A DNA stretch of 6,021 nt from Candidatus Acidiferrales bacterium (GTDB lineage: Bacteria; Acidobacteriota; Terriglobia; Acidiferrales; UBA7541): contig CATPAM010000527.1 in NCBI GenBank assembly GCA_955651735.1, forward strand, positions 1-6,021, written 5' to 3'. The notes under the pieces were generated by a model, which was given only the letters and a program-made list of their open reading frames with translations, was not told the DNA's origin and searched no databases. Position 1 is the first letter of the stretch; each line of letters begins with the position of its first letter. Of the stretch, positions 5,095 through 6,021 are shown one piece after another. A program made the position numbers and the translations under genes.

Positions 5095-6021
5095 TTATTC
5101 CGCGCGCAAGGCTTCCACAGGGTCTACGGTGGCCGCGCGGCGCGAGGGGAGATAGCTGGCGAGCCATGCGGTCGCCGCAAGGCCGAGAGACACAGCGCCA
5201 TAGGTGACCGGATCGACCGGGGTCACGTTAAATAGCAGCGACGACATTAGGCGCATTACGAGGACGGCTGCCACGAGTCCGCACGCGACACCTACGCCTG
5301 TGAGCAGCAAACCGTGCCTGACGAACATTCCGGTGACGGTCGGTTGCTGCGCGCCGAGCGCCATGCGGATGCCGATTTCCCGCGTCCGCTGCGATACGGA
5401 ATAGGCGATGACGCCGTAAATGCCCACGACACCGAGCAGCAGCGCCATACTCGCTGCGACACCGAGCATGATCAGGGTGAACGACGTGCGCGCCATCGAT
5501 CTCTTGTAGAAATAATCGAAAGTATGGACATCGGCGAGCGGCAAATTGACATCCACGGACCACACCGCTTCCCGGGTATTCTTAAGGAAGGCTTCCGAAC
5601 CGGCGCGCGGCGTACGGATGACAAAAGCCACACCGCGCCGTACGGAAATGTCTTCGCTCTCGAAGCGAGCCTGGAGCAGGGGCCAATACACGCAGGTGGG
5701 CGGTTTCTTGTTCACGCCGTCATCGTGGACGTCGCCTACGACGCCGATGATCTCTCGCCAATCGTCTTTGGTGCTGACTTGGATTCGCTTGCCCAGGGCA
5801 TTGACGGGCTCGTGCCAATATTCACGCGCCAGGCCTTCAGAGATCATGGCCACGGGAACCTTGTTGTACGTGTCCGTCCAAGTGATCTCGCGCCCGGCTA
5901 CCAGCGGGCTGCCCAAGGTCTTGAGGAATCCAGGCGACACGAACTTAAATAGGCGAAGCGGCGGGAATTCTCCCTCGGCGTACGTGCGTCCTTCCAGAAG
6001 AATGGGATCGCGCCACCCATC
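5095..6021 (-). CDS. MacB/FtsX-type ABC transporter permease, C-terminal part, cut by the window edge
   Basis: Inner-membrane permease of the MacB/FtsX class; the last 308 residues are visible and the gene continues past 6021 with an open frame. The first visible residues (DGWRDPILLEGRTYAEGEFP) belong to the periplasmic MacB-like core domain, which runs to about 170 and includes FKFVSPGFLKTLGSPLVAGR. The C-terminal FtsX domain follows with three membrane segments at about 183-207, 235-259 and 273-292. The cytoplasmic coupling loop QRTREIGIRMALGA (about 211-224) and the terminal PSRRAATVDPVEALRAE are typical. No ATPase gene is visible in the window. The sequence style fits the large orphan permeases (about 800-900 residues, two FtsX units) that are abundant in Acidobacteriota. 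The true start is outside the window; the in-frame GTG at 5940 is internal. The substrate is unknown; relatives export peptides, lipids or drugs, or act as mechanotransmission modules. Confidence 0.9.
   Translation of the reverse strand, partial: DGWRDPILLEGRTYAEGEFPPLRLFKFVSPGFLKTLGSPLVAGREITWTDTYNKVPVAMISEGLAREYWHEPVNALGKRIQVSTKDDWREIIGVVGDVHDDGVNKKPPTCVYWPLLQARFESEDISVRRGVAFVIRTPRAGSEAFLKNTREAVWSVDVNLPLADVHTFDYFYKRSMARTSFTLIMLGVAASMALLLGVVGIYGVIAYSVSQRTREIGIRMALGAQQPTVTGMFVRHGLLLTGVGVACGLVAAVLVMRLMSSLLFNVTPVDPVTYGAVSLGLAATAWLASYLPSRRAATVDPVEALRAE

Noticed and set aside
5938..5940. GTG at 5940 as the start of the permease gene
   Set aside because: The frame is open to the window edge, and the upstream residues (DGWRDPILLEGRTYAEGEFP and on) match the periplasmic domain of this permease class, so the GTG is an internal valine codon.

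Overview
This window looks like chromosomal DNA from an Acidobacteriota-type soil bacterium. That assignment is inference. It rests on a moderately high GC content, an FtsX/MacB-type orphan permease of the large kind that is multiplied in Acidobacteriota genomes, a secreted proline-rich LysM protein, and an exported GH127 glycosidase. Nothing in the window (rRNA, marker gene) fixes the taxon, and there are no tRNA genes, insertion sequences, CRISPR arrays or phage genes.

Layout from left to right. (1) Positions 1-274, minus strand: the N-terminal 91 residues of a short-chain dehydrogenase/reductase, running off the left edge, with a good sigma-70-type promoter (321-349) and Shine-Dalgarno site. 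(2) 381-809, minus: the N-terminal half of a class IV PLP-dependent aminotransferase, which stops a few residues before the expected catalytic lysine and is probably a pseudogene. Its best start is a TTG with its own ribosome site and -10 box. (3) 810-1015: intergenic, with a weak terminator-like hairpin. (4) 1016-2158, minus: a secreted protein with a basic segment, a long Pro/Ala linker and two C-terminal LysM domains. (5) 2159-2361: a divergent control region with a 9-bp direct repeat and a small GC-rich hairpin. (6) 2362-4443, plus: a full-length GH127 beta-L-arabinofuranosidase-like enzyme with a twin-arginine signal and all the known catalytic and zinc-site residues. (7) 4470-4949, minus: a stand-alone GyrI-like effector-binding protein, convergent with GH127 across 26 bp. 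(8) 5095-6021, minus: the C-terminal 308 residues of a MacB/FtsX-type ABC permease, running off the right edge.

The genes do not form an obvious pathway. Five of the six lie on the minus strand, but the gaps are 100-200 bp and several genes seem to have their own promoters, so this is mostly single-gene transcription. GH127 is alone on the plus strand, with no sugar transporter or other glycosidase beside it in the window. I see no convincing undescribed multi-gene system. The items most worth a second look are the aminotransferase cut off just before its active-site lysine, the repeat-bearing divergent promoter between LysM and GH127, and the Tat-exported zinc-thiolate glycosidase.
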